Notes: generated by a model not told the origin, from the letters alone. Positions 35,653 through 45,084 are shown, counted from the stretch's first letter. The stretch: DNA of 64,000 nt from CAVYXF01 sp963772335 (GCA_963772335.1 CAVYXF010000010.1:186001-250000); one strand, 5' to 3'. A program made the numbers and translations.

Positions 35653-36841
35653 TCATGAGGTTGCCGCCTCCGCAGCGACACGCTCGCTTTCGTACATGGT
35701 GAGCATCGGCTCGTCCCTGGCGATCGCCGTCTCGTAATGGCCAAAGCCGTTGAACTGGCCAGCCATCACGCGGCCATAAGCACCGACGTTGCCGATCTCG
35801 ATATAGTCGCCTTCGTCGATCGCCTCGGGAAGATAGAACGGCCCCGGCATATAGTCGATGCTGTCGCAGGTGGGGCCATAGAGGGCGAAGGGCGCAAGCG
35901 TCTTGCGGCCGCCTGCCGCATCGCCTTCAAGGTCGAGCTGGCGCGCTGGGAATACGAATTTCATATGCGCCGCATCGAACAGCGTGCCGAACGCGCCGTC
36001 ATTGATATAGAGCGTGTCGTCCTTACGCGCCTCGACGCGCACCACCACCAACTCCGCCTCCGCGACCAGCGCTCGGCCGGGCTCCGCCCACAGCTCGCAG
36101 TGCCAGCCGACAGCAATGCCGTCGAAAGCATTCCGGATTTCCTCCACATAAGCGGAAAGTGGCGGCGGCTCGAGGCCGGGATAGCGCGACGGGAACCCGC
36201 CGCCGACATCGATGACGTCGGCAACAACACCGGCATGCACGATGTGATGCGACATGGTGCGCAGCGCATGGCCATAGGCGCCCGGCGCCATCGCCTGCGA
36301 GCCGACATGAAACGTCAAGCCGAGGCGCTCCGCCACCTGCCGCGCCTGGCGCAGAAAGTCGGCGGAACTCGTGCCAGGACAGTCCGAATTTACCTTCGAG
36401 TGGAATCTCGCTGAAGGTGTTCGGACAGGCCATGCGCACCATGAGGATCAGATCGCGGGCATTGCCCGTCTCAGCCAGCACCTTCTCCAGCTCGGCCGGA
36501 CAGTCCACGGCAAAGGTGCGGATGCCATGCTCGAAATAGGCGGCGCGGATCAACTGCCGGCTTTTGATCGGATGCATGACGTGCGCAGTAACACCAGGAA
36601 GCCCGACAATCTGCTCAATCTCGGGCAACGAGGCGACGTCGAAGTCCTTCACGCCGGCATCGCGCAGCGTGCAAAGCATCTCCGGCGCGTCATTGGCTTT
36701 GACGGCGTAAAGGCATTTTCCGGGAAAATTTTCGATAAACCAACGCGCGGCCCGCTCTGCCGCGTGCGGACGCAGGATCAGAACAGGGCGCTCGGGGCGT
36801 TGCAGACGGATATAGTCTGCGGCGCAGCGGTAAATTTCCAT
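35653..36841 (-). pseudogene. Type III PLP-dependent ornithine/arginine-type decarboxylase, frameshifted
   Basis: An alanine-racemase-fold decarboxylase of about 395 residues that would make putrescine or a related diamine. The PLP Lys is K48 (LYAVKANDAPEM); the C-terminal half has HVGSQAMAP, DVGGGFP, EPGRALVAEA and the catalytic Cys in YGPTCDSIDYMPGPF. The N-terminal frame reads to EIPLEGKFG, and the C-terminal frame resumes PGTSSADFLRQARQVAERLG; one extra base near 36382 separates them. The start ATG at 36841 is chosen from family length. It and the next gene, agmatinase, form a polyamine pair and are both shifted. Confidence 0.84.
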
Positions 36842-37093
36842 TCCATGGGTCCCCCACAGAATTGTTGACCCTATGCTGTACGTGCGCAAACGCCGCCGCA
36901 GCGAGGAGGTCGCATAAGGTCATCCGCCGGGAATGTAAAGCAATTTCTACAAGCCCAGCAGACACCGCCCGGCCCCGATGGGACGGTTGCGACGATGGTT
37001 GCGTGATTTGGTAAGAGCTGCCGGGATTTCAAGGGAAAATCCGGACCGCACGGAAAACTTTTCCTGCAGCCTAATTCGGTTCCCTTGGGGGGC

Positions 37094-37771
37094 TTAGGCC
37101 CGCCCGAGAACGCCGCGGACCGCAGGCACCAGATCGGCGAAACTGTGGATAATGGCGTCGGGCTCCAGCACATCGACCGGGCTCTCGCCATAGCCGAAAC
37201 TCACCGCAATGAACGGGACCCCGCCGCCTTGCGCCGCACGCGAATCCGCCGAGCTGTCGCCGATCATGACCGCGCGCGCGGTATCGCCGCCCGCGGCGCG
37301 GATGGTCTCCAGCACGTGGGCGGGATCGGGCTTCGATTTCGGGAAGGTCTCGCGGCCGGCGATGAAGGCGAAATAGCCGTCGAGCTCGAGCGCGGTTAGC
37401 AGCTTCTTGGCCAACGCTTCGCGCTTGTTGGTGCACACGGCGAGCAGCGCACCTTTCTCCCGCAGCCCATCCATCGCCGGCACTAGCCCCGGAAACGCCC
37501 GGCTATCCACCAGGATGTTCTCGGCATAATAGGCGACGAAATCTTCGGTCATCCGCGTCAGCTCGTCATCCGCGGCGGTGCGCCCGAGCGAAGCCATGGC
37601 GGTATGGATCATCTCGCGCGCCCCAAAGCCGACCGCCGGCTGAATGATGCGGGTCGGCACCCGCGCCATGCCGTTCTTCTCCAGCGTATGATTGGCGGCA
37701 GCGATCAGATCGGGCGCGGTATCGATCATCGTGCCATCGAGATCGAAGACAATGGTGGCGCCGCTGAGCAT
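37094..37771 (-). CDS. HAD-family phosphatase, phosphoglycolate phosphatase-like
   Basis: 225 residues. The HAD motif I is VFDLDGTMIDTAPDLI, with nucleophile D10 and acid D12; motif II is LAVCTNKREALAKKLL (Thr); motif III/IV is KSKPDPAHVLETI and VMIGDSSADSRAA. The cap is of the Gph (2-phosphoglycolate) kind, which removes a product of DNA-end repair and of photorespiration-type side reactions. The ATG at 37771 has GGGGAG eight bases upstream. It is divergent from the rpiA group. Substrate assignment within the family is not certain. Confidence 0.85.
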   Translation of the reverse strand: MLSGATIVFDLDGTMIDTAPDLIAAANHTLEKNGMARVPTRIIQPAVGFGAREMIHTAMASLGRTAADDELTRMTEDFVAYYAENILVDSRAFPGLVPAMDGLREKGALLAVCTNKREALAKKLLTALELDGYFAFIAGRETFPKSKPDPAHVLETIRAAGGDTARAVMIGDSSADSRAAQGGGVPFIAVSFGYGESPVDVLEPDAIIHSFADLVPAVRGVLGRA

Positions 37772-37891
37772 CGAAGGTTCTCCCCGCATTGGACAGGTGT
37801 CATGCCGCGTGCGGATACGCTATTGAGATTGGCTCACACCTTGCCCATCATCTTGGCAAGGCAACGGCCGAGCTCGGGAAAGGACGCGGAT

Positions 37892-38026
37892 ATGCAACAT
37901 AGGATGGAAATGCTCATCCGCGAGCCATGCTATATGGATAGCGCCGGGACAGGCCAGCCGAAAGATGCGGTTGTTCACGCTGCAACCGCGGCGCTAAGTG
38001 GTAATGCTCACCGCGCGGACCGCTGA
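37892..38026 (+). CDS. 44-residue ORF resembling the N-terminus of a class-V aminotransferase
   Basis: Reads MQHRMEMLIREPCYMDSAGT then GQPKDAVVHAATAALSGNAH and a stop. CYMDSAGTGQPKDAVVHAA resembles the start of cysteine-desulfurase-like proteins (typically YLDNAATT-P-VLEAM, then GNAH). AAAGGA is seven bases before the ATG, and the stop is 13 bases before rpiA, so it could be translated. It may be a decayed fragment or an upstream leader for rpiA. I see no continuation of the domain downstream in any frame. Confidence 0.35.
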   Translation: MQHRMEMLIREPCYMDSAGTGQPKDAVVHAATAALSGNAHRADR

Positions 38027-38039
38027 TGGATCGGATTCG

Positions 38040-38744
38040 ATGGATAACGATAGCTTAAAATTCCGCGCCGCCGAGCGCGCACTCGAATTCGTCAAGTCGG
38101 GTATGAAACTCGGCCTCGGCAGCGGTTCCACAGCGGCCAAATTCGTGGAGCTGCTCGGGCAGCAAGTTGCGAGCGGACTCGACATCGTCGGTGTGCCAAC
38201 CTCGGAGACCACACGCGCACTGGCCGAGCGCCACGGCATTCCACTCGCCACGCTCGACGATTATCCAGAGCTGCACCTCACCGTGGACGGCGCGGACGAG
38301 ATCGATGCGCGGCTGCGCCTGATCAAAGGCGGCGGCGGCGCGCTCTTGCGCGAGAAGATCGTCGCCATGGCCTCCGACCGGATGATCGTGATCGCCGATC
38401 GCAGCAAACTTGTGGAGCGCCTCGGCGCCTTCCCGTTGCCCGTCGAAATCGTCCGGTTCGGCGCGAGTGCCACGCTGCGGATGATTGAGGCAGCGGCCGG
38501 AGATGTCGGCTGCTCGGGCGCTATCGGCCTTCGCAAAACCACAGCTGGGGAAAATTTCATCACCGACGGCGGTAATTTCATCGTCGATTGCGCGTTCCGC
38601 ACTATTGTGGAGCCGGAATCTTTGGGAGATGTCCTCGAAATGATCCCCGGGGTCATCGAGCATGGCCTGTTCATCGACATTGCCGATACTGCCATTCTCG
38701 CGGGTCCGGAGGGAGTCGAGATCATCGAGGCGCAGCTCTCCTAA
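38040..38744 (+). CDS. rpiA: Ribose-5-phosphate isomerase A
   Basis: A 234-residue enzyme interconverting ribose-5-phosphate and ribulose-5-phosphate in the pentose phosphate pathway. Motifs: GLGLGSGSTAAKFVELLG (phosphate loop), LHLTVDGADEIDARLRLIKGGGGALLREKIVA, VIADRSKLVERLG. The catalytic Asp and Glu are in DGADEID and LREK. The ATG at 38040 is favoured by family length; a frame open from 37998 has no better site. The next genes DUF2059 and gor follow on the same strand, an arrangement seen in other Rhizobiales. Confidence 0.95.
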   Translation: MDNDSLKFRAAERALEFVKSGMKLGLGSGSTAAKFVELLGQQVASGLDIVGVPTSETTRALAERHGIPLATLDDYPELHLTVDGADEIDARLRLIKGGGGALLREKIVAMASDRMIVIADRSKLVERLGAFPLPVEIVRFGASATLRMIEAAAGDVGCSGAIGLRKTTAGENFITDGGNFIVDCAFRTIVEPESLGDVLEMIPGVIEHGLFIDIADTAILAGPEGVEIIEAQLS

Positions 38745-38777
38745 CTAGCTCGGCAGGTTCTCGAGCGGAGGTGTGCG

Positions 38778-39326
38778 ATGTTTTGGAGCATGGTGCAGGC
38801 CGCGGCATGGATCATCGCCGTATGCTTTGCCTTTAGCGGAACGCCCGCCGCAGCGCAGGAGGCTCTCCCGCCCAGCGCCGCCGCGCCTGAGGGGGGACAG
38901 ATGCAGCCGGAGGCCGACCGGCTTGCCGCGGCCCGCGATCTGCTCCAGGCCACCAATACCGATGCGCAGTTCGCGACCATCATCCCGATGATGCTGACCC
39001 AACTCAAACAATCGATGTCTCCCCCCAACCCCAAGATCCAGCGGGAGCTCGATCAGGTGTTCGAGGAGGTGCAGAAGCAGTTCATTGCGCGCCGCGATGA
39101 AGTGCTGGATCAGATCGCCGTACTCTATGCGCGCACGTTTACTGCCGAGGAGATGAAGGCGCTCGCCGACTTCTACCGCTCCCCGGCGGGGAAGAAATTC
39201 ATCGCCGCCCTGCCCGACCTGACCACCGAAGCCATGCGCATGGGCAGTGCCTGGGGCCAGCAGATCGCACAGGATGCCGAGCGCAAGGTGCGCGATGAAA
39301 TGCGCCGGCGCGGCTTCGATCTCTGA
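38778..39326 (+). CDS. DUF2059 exported protein
   Basis: A 182-residue protein. Signal peptide (MVQAAAWIIAVCFAFSGTPAAAQ, cleavage near 27), then a helical DUF2059 domain: LLQATNTDAQFATIIPMMLTQLKQ, then VLYARTFTAEEMKALADFYRSPAGKKFIAALP, the family core. GGAGG lies five bases before the ATG. DUF2059 proteins are periplasmic helical proteins without known biochemical function. It sits in a consistent rpiA-DUF2059-gor order, with gaps of 33 and 147 bases. Confidence 0.88.
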   Translation: MFWSMVQAAAWIIAVCFAFSGTPAAAQEALPPSAAAPEGGQMQPEADRLAAARDLLQATNTDAQFATIIPMMLTQLKQSMSPPNPKIQRELDQVFEEVQKQFIARRDEVLDQIAVLYARTFTAEEMKALADFYRSPAGKKFIAALPDLTTEAMRMGSAWGQQIAQDAERKVRDEMRRRGFDL

Positions 39327-39473
39327 AATAGAGGCCGCCTGCGCGGCCAAAGCCCATACGCGATCGTGAAATCGCAGCTGCTCGCACACGAACAGCCGGG
39401 TTTCCAACTCTTATGCGCCATGGTTTAACCATGGGCCAGCAATCATCCGGCTTTGGCTGGCGGAAAGGCGTCC

Positions 39474-40856
39474 ATGCAATTCGACTTCGATCTCTTCGTC
39501 ATCGGCGGCGGCTCGGGCGGCGTGCGCGCCGCGCGCATGGCTGCCGGAACGGGTGCGCGTGTGGCGATAGCCGAAGAATACCGCTTGGGCGGCACCTGCG
39601 TGATCCGCGGCTGTGTTCCCAAGAAGCTGCTGGTCTATGCCAGCGAGTTCGGCGAGCATTTCAAGGACGCCGCCGGCTTTGGCTGGAACGTGGGCGCATC
39701 CCATTTCCATTGGGAAACGCTGATCGCCAATAAGGATAAAGAGATCGACCGGCTGAGCGGGCTCTATCGCGCGGGGCTGGAACGCGCCGGGGTCGCGATC
39801 TTCCAAAGCCGCGCTGTGCTTGATGATGCGCACACCGTGAAACTCGCCAAAGAAGGCCGCAGCGTTACCGCCAAGACGATCCTGATTGCAACCGGCTCCT
39901 GGCCGTTCATGCCAAAAATTCCCGGCTCGGAATATGCCATCACTTCGAACGAGGCCTTCCATCTGCCGAAGCTTCCAGCAAGCATCGCTATTGTCGGAGC
40001 AGGCTATATCGGGCTGGAGTTTGCTGGCATTTTCCACGGGCTCGGCGTTGACGTGACCCTTATGCACCGCGGGCCGCGTCTCCTGCGCGGGTTCGATGAG
40101 GACCTCGAAATCGCGCTCGCCGAGGCAATGACCGCACGTGGGATCAAGCTGATTCTCAATACTAAAATCACCGCTATCGAGAAAGAAGCGCATTGCTACA
40201 GGCTGATCAGCGCCGACGGCCGGCATTTCGATACCGATCTCGTCATGTATGCGACGGGCCGCATCCCCAATACCGCGAGTATGGGCCTCGCCGAGGCGGG
40301 GGTGGCGCTCGGCGAATTTGGCGAGGTCAAGGTCGATGAATATTCGCGCTCGTCTGTGCCGCACATTTACGCCATCGGCGATGTCACCGATCGGGTGAAC
40401 CTGACGCCCGTCGCCATCGATGAGGCGATGCGCTTCGTCGATACAGTATTCCGAGGCAAGCCGACCCCGGTCGATCACCACGGCATCCCGACGGCTGTGT
40501 TCTCGCAGCCCGAGATCGGCACGGTTGGCCTCACCGAAGAGGAGGCGCGCAAGGATTGCGAGGCCGGCATCGACATTTACAAATCGAGCTTCCGGCCGCT
40601 GAAGGCCACGCTTTCCGGCCGCACCGAGCGTACGCTGATGAAGATGATCGTTGACCGCGCCACCGATCAGGTAATCGGGGTGCACATTCTGGGGCCGGAT
40701 GCTGCGGAAATGGCGCAGATCCTTGCCATTCCGCTCCGCCTCGGCGCTACGAAGGCCGATTTCGATGCGACGATGGCGCTACACCCCACCGCCGCGGAGG
40801 AGCTTGTCACCATGCGCGAGATCTGGCAACCCCCACAAGCGAAGGCCGCGGAGTAG
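39474..40856 (+). CDS. gor: Glutathione-disulfide reductase
   Basis: A 460-residue flavoprotein that reduces GSSG with NADPH. FAD-binding FVIGGGSGGVRAARMAA; the redox disulfide is C42/C47 in GGTCVIRGCVPKK; NADPH-binding IAIVGAGYIGLEFAGIF; a second FAD block in YAIGDVTDRVNLTPVA; the C-terminal catalytic HPTAAEE. The His in HPT is the proton acceptor. The VIR between the cysteines differs from the common NVG of dihydrolipoamide dehydrogenases and fits alphaproteobacterial Gor. ATG at 39474 with GGAAAGG upstream. Confidence 0.95.
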   Translation: MQFDFDLFVIGGGSGGVRAARMAAGTGARVAIAEEYRLGGTCVIRGCVPKKLLVYASEFGEHFKDAAGFGWNVGASHFHWETLIANKDKEIDRLSGLYRAGLERAGVAIFQSRAVLDDAHTVKLAKEGRSVTAKTILIATGSWPFMPKIPGSEYAITSNEAFHLPKLPASIAIVGAGYIGLEFAGIFHGLGVDVTLMHRGPRLLRGFDEDLEIALAEAMTARGIKLILNTKITAIEKEAHCYRLISADGRHFDTDLVMYATGRIPNTASMGLAEAGVALGEFGEVKVDEYSRSSVPHIYAIGDVTDRVNLTPVAIDEAMRFVDTVFRGKPTPVDHHGIPTAVFSQPEIGTVGLTEEEARKDCEAGIDIYKSSFRPLKATLSGRTERTLMKMIVDRATDQVIGVHILGPDAAEMAQILAIPLRLGATKADFDATMALHPTAAEELVTMREIWQPPQAKAAE

Positions 40857-40877
40857 ACAGCCAGGGCTATTGGCGTG

Positions 40878-41561
40878 TCAGCGCATCAGCGGGGCGCGAG
40901 CACAGACCTTGAACAGTCCGCCGCCCGGATCGCCGAACCAGCACAAGTCTTCGATCATGAATGGCGCTTCGGTGAAAGGCGCCACCACCGGACGCAAGGC
41001 GGCTTCGACCGCGTCGAGTTCGGCCGGCTCGGCAGGCCCTGCAAGGGTGATGTGAAATTCGAATGCCGCCAGCACATGCGGATAGCCGAACTCCTCCAGA
41101 TAGCAGCTGAGCAGCGGGTCGGTGATGCCTGAGCGCCGGGCGCGGTCTTCCTCGCTCAAGGGCGCGCGGAAACGGTCGAACGCCACGACGCATTCGCTTG
41201 CCAGCCAGTCAAGGTCGGCGAGCGGCCGCGTCGGCAGCAGCGCCAGCCAGTGGTCGAACCGTGTGAGATGAAGCGGGCCGGCCTGGACGCGGCGCCGGCG
41301 GGCGCAGAACGTCCGCAACGTATCGCTTAGCGTCTGTTCATCGACATCTACAGCCAGGCGGAACGGCGCTTTCATCGTCGCGTGGAGGCCATAACGCCCG
41401 GGCGCAGCGGTGACGCGCTCCACGAGCCCGGCATTGAGCCCAAACGTGACGCGCTCCGCGGAGGGCTCGCCGCGCTCCGGATCGGAGCCCAGCCAGCGCC
41501 GGCCCAAATCGGCAAGAGCGGTCTCCGGCGCCGGCGCCCAATAGATCGCGTAACGCTGCAT
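40878..41561 (-). CDS. DUF1045 / TIGR03223 2H phosphoesterase-like protein
   Basis: A 227-residue protein with two H-x-T/S-type motifs of the 2H phosphoesterase superfamily: HATMKAPF (about residue 60) and HITLAGP (about residue 178). DUF1045 proteins occur mostly in phosphonate-use (phn) operons, but no phn gene is near. The function is likely hydrolysis of a cyclic or linear phosphodiester; substrate unproven. The ATG at 41561 has AAGGAGAGA upstream. It is convergent with gor and divergent from the small membrane protein. Confidence 0.85.
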   Translation of the reverse strand: MQRYAIYWAPAPETALADLGRRWLGSDPERGEPSAERVTFGLNAGLVERVTAAPGRYGLHATMKAPFRLAVDVDEQTLSDTLRTFCARRRRVQAGPLHLTRFDHWLALLPTRPLADLDWLASECVVAFDRFRAPLSEEDRARRSGITDPLLSCYLEEFGYPHVLAAFEFHITLAGPAEPAELDAVEAALRPVVAPFTEAPFMIEDLCWFGDPGGGLFKVCARAPLMR

Positions 41562-41657
41562 GCCTCTCTCCTTCGATCCTGACGGCGCGCCGATCCTGAT
41601 ATACAATCATCGGATCAAATCGTCTCCGCCGTCCGCATCGTCCCGCCCGCTAACCGC

Positions 41658-41960
41658 ATGGACGCCACGCCCATGACGCGCTTCTCGCTCAATGTTGTCG
41701 CCAAGATCCTGGCCGCCATCCTGCTCATTATTGTGATCCGGGCGCTCGGCGAGGTGTTCCGCCTGGAATATGTGCGCCCCGAGCCGCCGCTCACCTATGC
41801 CGAGGCGCGCCCCTTTATCATCGGCGCGCTCGCGGCGGCGCTGTCGCTGGCTCTTGCCCTCCTCGCCGTCCAGCTCGACCGCCCTCGCAGCGCCATCCTG
41901 CTCGCTTGCCTCACCGTCATCGGCCTGTTTATTTACCGGGTCTATTTCATCCCCTCGTAA
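41658..41960 (+). CDS. Small membrane protein, unknown
   Basis: A 100-residue protein with three hydrophobic segments (about 13-30, 54-70 and 80-97). The loop RLEYVRPEPPLTYAEARP links the first two. No domain recognised. The start is either MDATPM at 41658 or MTRF at 41673; neither has a good ribosome site. The AEC transporter follows 59 bases later on the same strand. Confidence 0.5.
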   Translation: MDATPMTRFSLNVVAKILAAILLIIVIRALGEVFRLEYVRPEPPLTYAEARPFIIGALAAALSLALALLAVQLDRPRSAILLACLTVIGLFIYRVYFIPS

Positions 41961-42019
41961 AACGCCCCTCACGCCCCCTTGCGCCGCTGCTTGAGAGCAG
42001 GCGCGCGCCGGAGACCGGA

Positions 42020-42943
42020 TTGCAGCTCTTCATTGACATTCTGACCGGCATCACGCTGCCGATTCTCATTCTTGTGGCGATCGGCTACGGCGTGCAGAAG
42101 CGCTTCGCCTTCGATATCCCGACGCTGACACGGATACAGGTCTATGTGCTGCTGCCCGGCGCGCTGATCTATCTCCCGACGGCCGCCAAGCTGCCGCTCG
42201 TGGCGACCTGGCCGATCGTCTGGTTTTCGCTCTTGCATTTCGTGTTTCTGTTTCTCCTGGGCTGGGGCGTTGCGAAGGCACTCGGCATGAGCCGCAATGT
42301 GGCGGGTCTGATCGGCATCGGGGCGTTATTCTCGAACTCGGGCAATTACGGCATTCCGCTGATCCAGCTTACCTTTCCCGAGGACTATCTACTCTATCAG
42401 GCGGTCGTGCTCAGTCTGCACTCGCTCGTCATCGTGCCGGTGATGCTCTTGGTCCTCGACCAGGAGGCAGACGGCAACGCCGGCGCCTGGCGGAGATTGT
42501 TCGGTTCGCCGATCCTGCCGGCGGTGGCGCTCGGCTTTTTGCTGAAGGGCTTTGAGATCAGCTTGCCGCAGGTGGTTGCGGTGCCGCTGAAACTGATCAG
42601 CGATGCCTTCTCCCCGATGGCGCTATTGCTGCTCGGCGTACAGCTCGCGGCGGTCGAGGTGAGGGTGGCGCGCGGGCCGCTGTTCATCGGTGTACTGTTG
42701 CGGATGATTGCCGGCCCGGCGAGTGCGTGGCTGTTTGCCGCTCTGCTCGGTTTTCCGCCGAACCTCGTGGCGTTCTTCGTCGTCAGCGGCGCGGTGCCGG
42801 TCGGCGTGCTCATTGCAATCTTTGCCAGCGAATATAAGACCGAGCCGGAACTTGCGTCGATGCTGGTGTTCATCTCAACAGTGGTCAGTGCCTTGACCGT
42901 CACGGGATGGGTGTACGCTGTCCGCTATGCCGGACTTCAATAG
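42020..42943 (+). CDS. AEC-family transporter, TTG start
   Basis: About 307 residues and ten hydrophobic segments, of the auxin-efflux-carrier family (PF03547). LFIDILTGITLPILILVAIGYGVQKRF, then GIGALFSNSGNYGIPLIQL (the family's NxGN motif), and FFVVSGAVPVGVLIAIFASEY. Bacterial members carry malonate, malate or other organic acids. I chose the TTG at 42020: GGAG lies exactly six bases upstream, while the nearest ATG upstream has none and adds an unrelated leader. It is followed by a GST gene 10 bases later. Substrate unknown. Confidence 0.88.
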   Translation: MQLFIDILTGITLPILILVAIGYGVQKRFAFDIPTLTRIQVYVLLPGALIYLPTAAKLPLVATWPIVWFSLLHFVFLFLLGWGVAKALGMSRNVAGLIGIGALFSNSGNYGIPLIQLTFPEDYLLYQAVVLSLHSLVIVPVMLLVLDQEADGNAGAWRRLFGSPILPAVALGFLLKGFEISLPQVVAVPLKLISDAFSPMALLLLGVQLAAVEVRVARGPLFIGVLLRMIAGPASAWLFAALLGFPPNLVAFFVVSGAVPVGVLIAIFASEYKTEPELASMLVFISTVVSALTVTGWVYAVRYAGLQ

Positions 42944-42953
42944 GAGGTAAAGC

Positions 42954-43583
42954 ATGATCGATCTCCACACCTGGTCGACCCCGAACGGTCGCAAAGTCTC
43001 CATCGCGCTCGAGGAGATGGGGCTGCCCTATAAGGTGTTCCCCATCAATATCGGGAAGGATGAGCAGTTCGTTCCCGACTTCCTGGCCATCAGCCCGAAC
43101 AACAAAATCCCTGCGATCGTCGACCACGACACTGGCCTCCATCTGTTCGAGTCCGGCGCGATCCTGATGTATCTAGCGGAGAAGACCGGCAAATTCTGGC
43201 CGCAGAGCTTTCCGGAGAAATGGCGCGTGACGGAATGGCTGATGTGGCAGATGGGCGGTATTGGCCCCATGCTCGGGCAAATCCATCACTTCGTGAAATA
43301 CAATCCCGGCAAGGCGCCCTATGCCGAGGAGCGTTACCTCAAGGAGGGACACCGCCTTTATGGTGTGCTGGATAAGCGGCTCGCCGAAGTCGAGTACGTC
43401 GCCGGCGACTACTCCATCGCCGACATGGCGATCTTCCCCTGGATCGCGCGCTTCGAGTGGCAGACCATCGATATGAACACCTACCCGAATGTAAAGCGCT
43501 GGTATCTGGCAATCGCCGGGCGCGAAGGCGTGAAGCGCGGCTATGACGTGCCTGCTTTTGGCAATGCGATCCCGATGCCGTGA
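42954..43583 (+). CDS. Glutathione S-transferase family protein (YfcG-like)
   Basis: A 209-residue GST. Thioredoxin-like half: IDLHTWSTPNGRKVSIALEEMG, where TPNGRK is the catalytic loop of the Nu-class (disulfide-bond oxidoreductase) members, then ISPNNKIPAIVD and FESGAILMYLAEK. C-terminal half: MWQMGGIGPMLGQIHHFVKYNP. Such proteins reduce disulfides with glutathione more than they conjugate. AGGAGGT at good spacing; 10 bases after the AEC gene, probably one transcript. Confidence 0.9.
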   Translation: MIDLHTWSTPNGRKVSIALEEMGLPYKVFPINIGKDEQFVPDFLAISPNNKIPAIVDHDTGLHLFESGAILMYLAEKTGKFWPQSFPEKWRVTEWLMWQMGGIGPMLGQIHHFVKYNPGKAPYAEERYLKEGHRLYGVLDKRLAEVEYVAGDYSIADMAIFPWIARFEWQTIDMNTYPNVKRWYLAIAGREGVKRGYDVPAFGNAIPMP

Positions 43584-43714
43584 TCCCTCACGGGCCGATG
43601 ACATGAATTTGTGGTGCAAGACGGAGAACCGACTGGGATTGCTGCATTTTGGAACCAGAATAGCGTGCTAACACTATTCTCCAGAGTGCTGAGGCAAATG
43701 AGGAGTCAGGTGAC

Positions 43715-44158
43715 ATGCGCAGCGTGATGATGGGTGCCGCACTGGCCGGCGTGCTTGGCATCGGTCTGGCTTACGCTCAGACCAGCGTAATCAAGGAACG
43801 TCAGAACATCATGAAGAGCAACGGCGATGCGGTGAAGCTCGTATCCGACATGCTCAAGGGCGAAAAGCCATACGATGCCAAGGCCGCGGCCGACGGGATG
43901 AAGTCTATTCACGGCAATATCGGAAAGTTTGTGACGCTGTTCCCGGAAGGGTCAGAGACTGGCGAAAAAACTCGCGCGCTGCCGGCTATATGGAAGAACA
44001 AGAAGGATTTCGAGGACTGGGGGAAGCAGCTCCAGGAAGACACCGCGAAGGCTGAAGGCGCCGCTGCCGGTGGTGCCGACAGCATGAAGACGGCACTGGC
44101 TGATGTGGGCAAGACCTGCAATGGCTGCCACGACGACTACCGCGCCAAAGAGAAATAG
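43715..44158 (+). CDS. Class II c-type cytochrome (cytochrome c'/c-556 type)
   Basis: A 147-residue exported haem protein. Signal peptide 1-21 (MMGAALAGVLGIGLAYA), then a four-helix bundle with haem bound at the C-terminus, C135-NGC-H139 (KTCNGCHDDYR). RQNIMK near residue 30 may supply an axial Met. The pattern with a long helical domain and a C-terminal CxxCH is class II. It likely passes electrons in the periplasm. It is followed at once (5 bases) by a diheme cytochrome gene, so they probably act together. Confidence 0.92.
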   Translation: MRSVMMGAALAGVLGIGLAYAQTSVIKERQNIMKSNGDAVKLVSDMLKGEKPYDAKAAADGMKSIHGNIGKFVTLFPEGSETGEKTRALPAIWKNKKDFEDWGKQLQEDTAKAEGAAAGGADSMKTALADVGKTCNGCHDDYRAKEK

Positions 44159-44163
44159 AGATC

Positions 44164-45084
44164 ATGCGCCTCCTCTTTGCCCTCTTGACCGCCGCGGGGG
44201 TTTGCGGAGGCGCATCACTCCTTTTTGGCCAGGAGGCACCAGCCCCGCAAGCTTCGCCGAACCTTAAGAACGGCGAATACATGTTCAATGCCGGCGGCTG
44301 CGCGTCCTGCCATGCCGCGCCCGCAACCGAAAAATGCGACAATCCGCGAACCAAGGATGAGACCAAGCTGGTCGGCGGGCGGTGCCTGAAAACCGAATTC
44401 GGCACTTTCTATGTTCCCAATATCAGCCCCGATAAGGAGAGCGGCGTCGGTGGCTGGGGCACGGAAGACTTCATCAATGCCATGACCAAGGGGGTCTCGC
44501 CGCATGGCGAGAACCTCTATCCGGCTTTTCCATATGCCTCCTATCAGCATATGACGCGCGGCGATCTCGTCGACCTCAAGGCGTTTCTCGACACGCTGCC
44601 GGCGGTGAGCTCCCATGTGCCGGCACACGAGCTTTCTTTTCCCTACAGCATCCGCGCGGGCCTCAGCGTCTGGAAGTGGCGGTATCTTGACGGCAAGACC
44701 TTCACGCCCGATCCGTCGAAATCGGCTGAGGTCAATCGGGGCGCCTATCTGGTCACGGGACCCGGCCATTGCGCCGAATGCCACACGCCCCGCGACGTCT
44801 TGGGCGGTATGATCAAGAGCAAATGGCTCGCGGGCGCTCCAAACCCCGAGGGCAAAGGCTCGGTGCCGAACCTCACACCGGATCCGAGCGGTCTCGGCAA
44901 ATGGAGCGAGAAGGACATCGTCTACGCGTTGGAGACCGGCTTTACGCCGTCTGGCGATTCGATTGGCAAGCAGATGGCCCGGGTTCAGGAGAATATGGCC
45001 AAGCTGACCCCGGAGGACCGGCAAGCGATCGCCGCCTATCTGAAGTCGATCCCGCCTGTCGCGAGCCCCAAAAAAGAAAAATAG
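44164..45084 (+). CDS. Diheme c-type cytochrome
   Basis: A 306-residue protein with two class I haem domains: C46-ASC-H50 in the N-terminal half and C203-AEC-H207 in the second. A signal peptide precedes it (LLFALLTAAGVCGGASLLFG). Met ligand candidates are in GENLYPAFPYASYQHM and later. The arrangement is that of the cytochrome subunits of alcohol or other dehydrogenases (two haem domains, N-x-TPD loops: VPNISPDKESGVGGW and VPNLTPDPSGLGKW). No dehydrogenase gene is adjacent, so its partner is likely the class II cytochrome in front of it and an oxidoreductase elsewhere. Confidence 0.92.
   Translation: MRLLFALLTAAGVCGGASLLFGQEAPAPQASPNLKNGEYMFNAGGCASCHAAPATEKCDNPRTKDETKLVGGRCLKTEFGTFYVPNISPDKESGVGGWGTEDFINAMTKGVSPHGENLYPAFPYASYQHMTRGDLVDLKAFLDTLPAVSSHVPAHELSFPYSIRAGLSVWKWRYLDGKTFTPDPSKSAEVNRGAYLVTGPGHCAECHTPRDVLGGMIKSKWLAGAPNPEGKGSVPNLTPDPSGLGKWSEKDIVYALETGFTPSGDSIGKQMARVQENMAKLTPEDRQAIAAYLKSIPPVASPKKEK

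Noticed and set aside
39411..40685. 424-codon minus-strand open frame
   Set aside because: Antisense to gor; His/Arg-rich with no domain.
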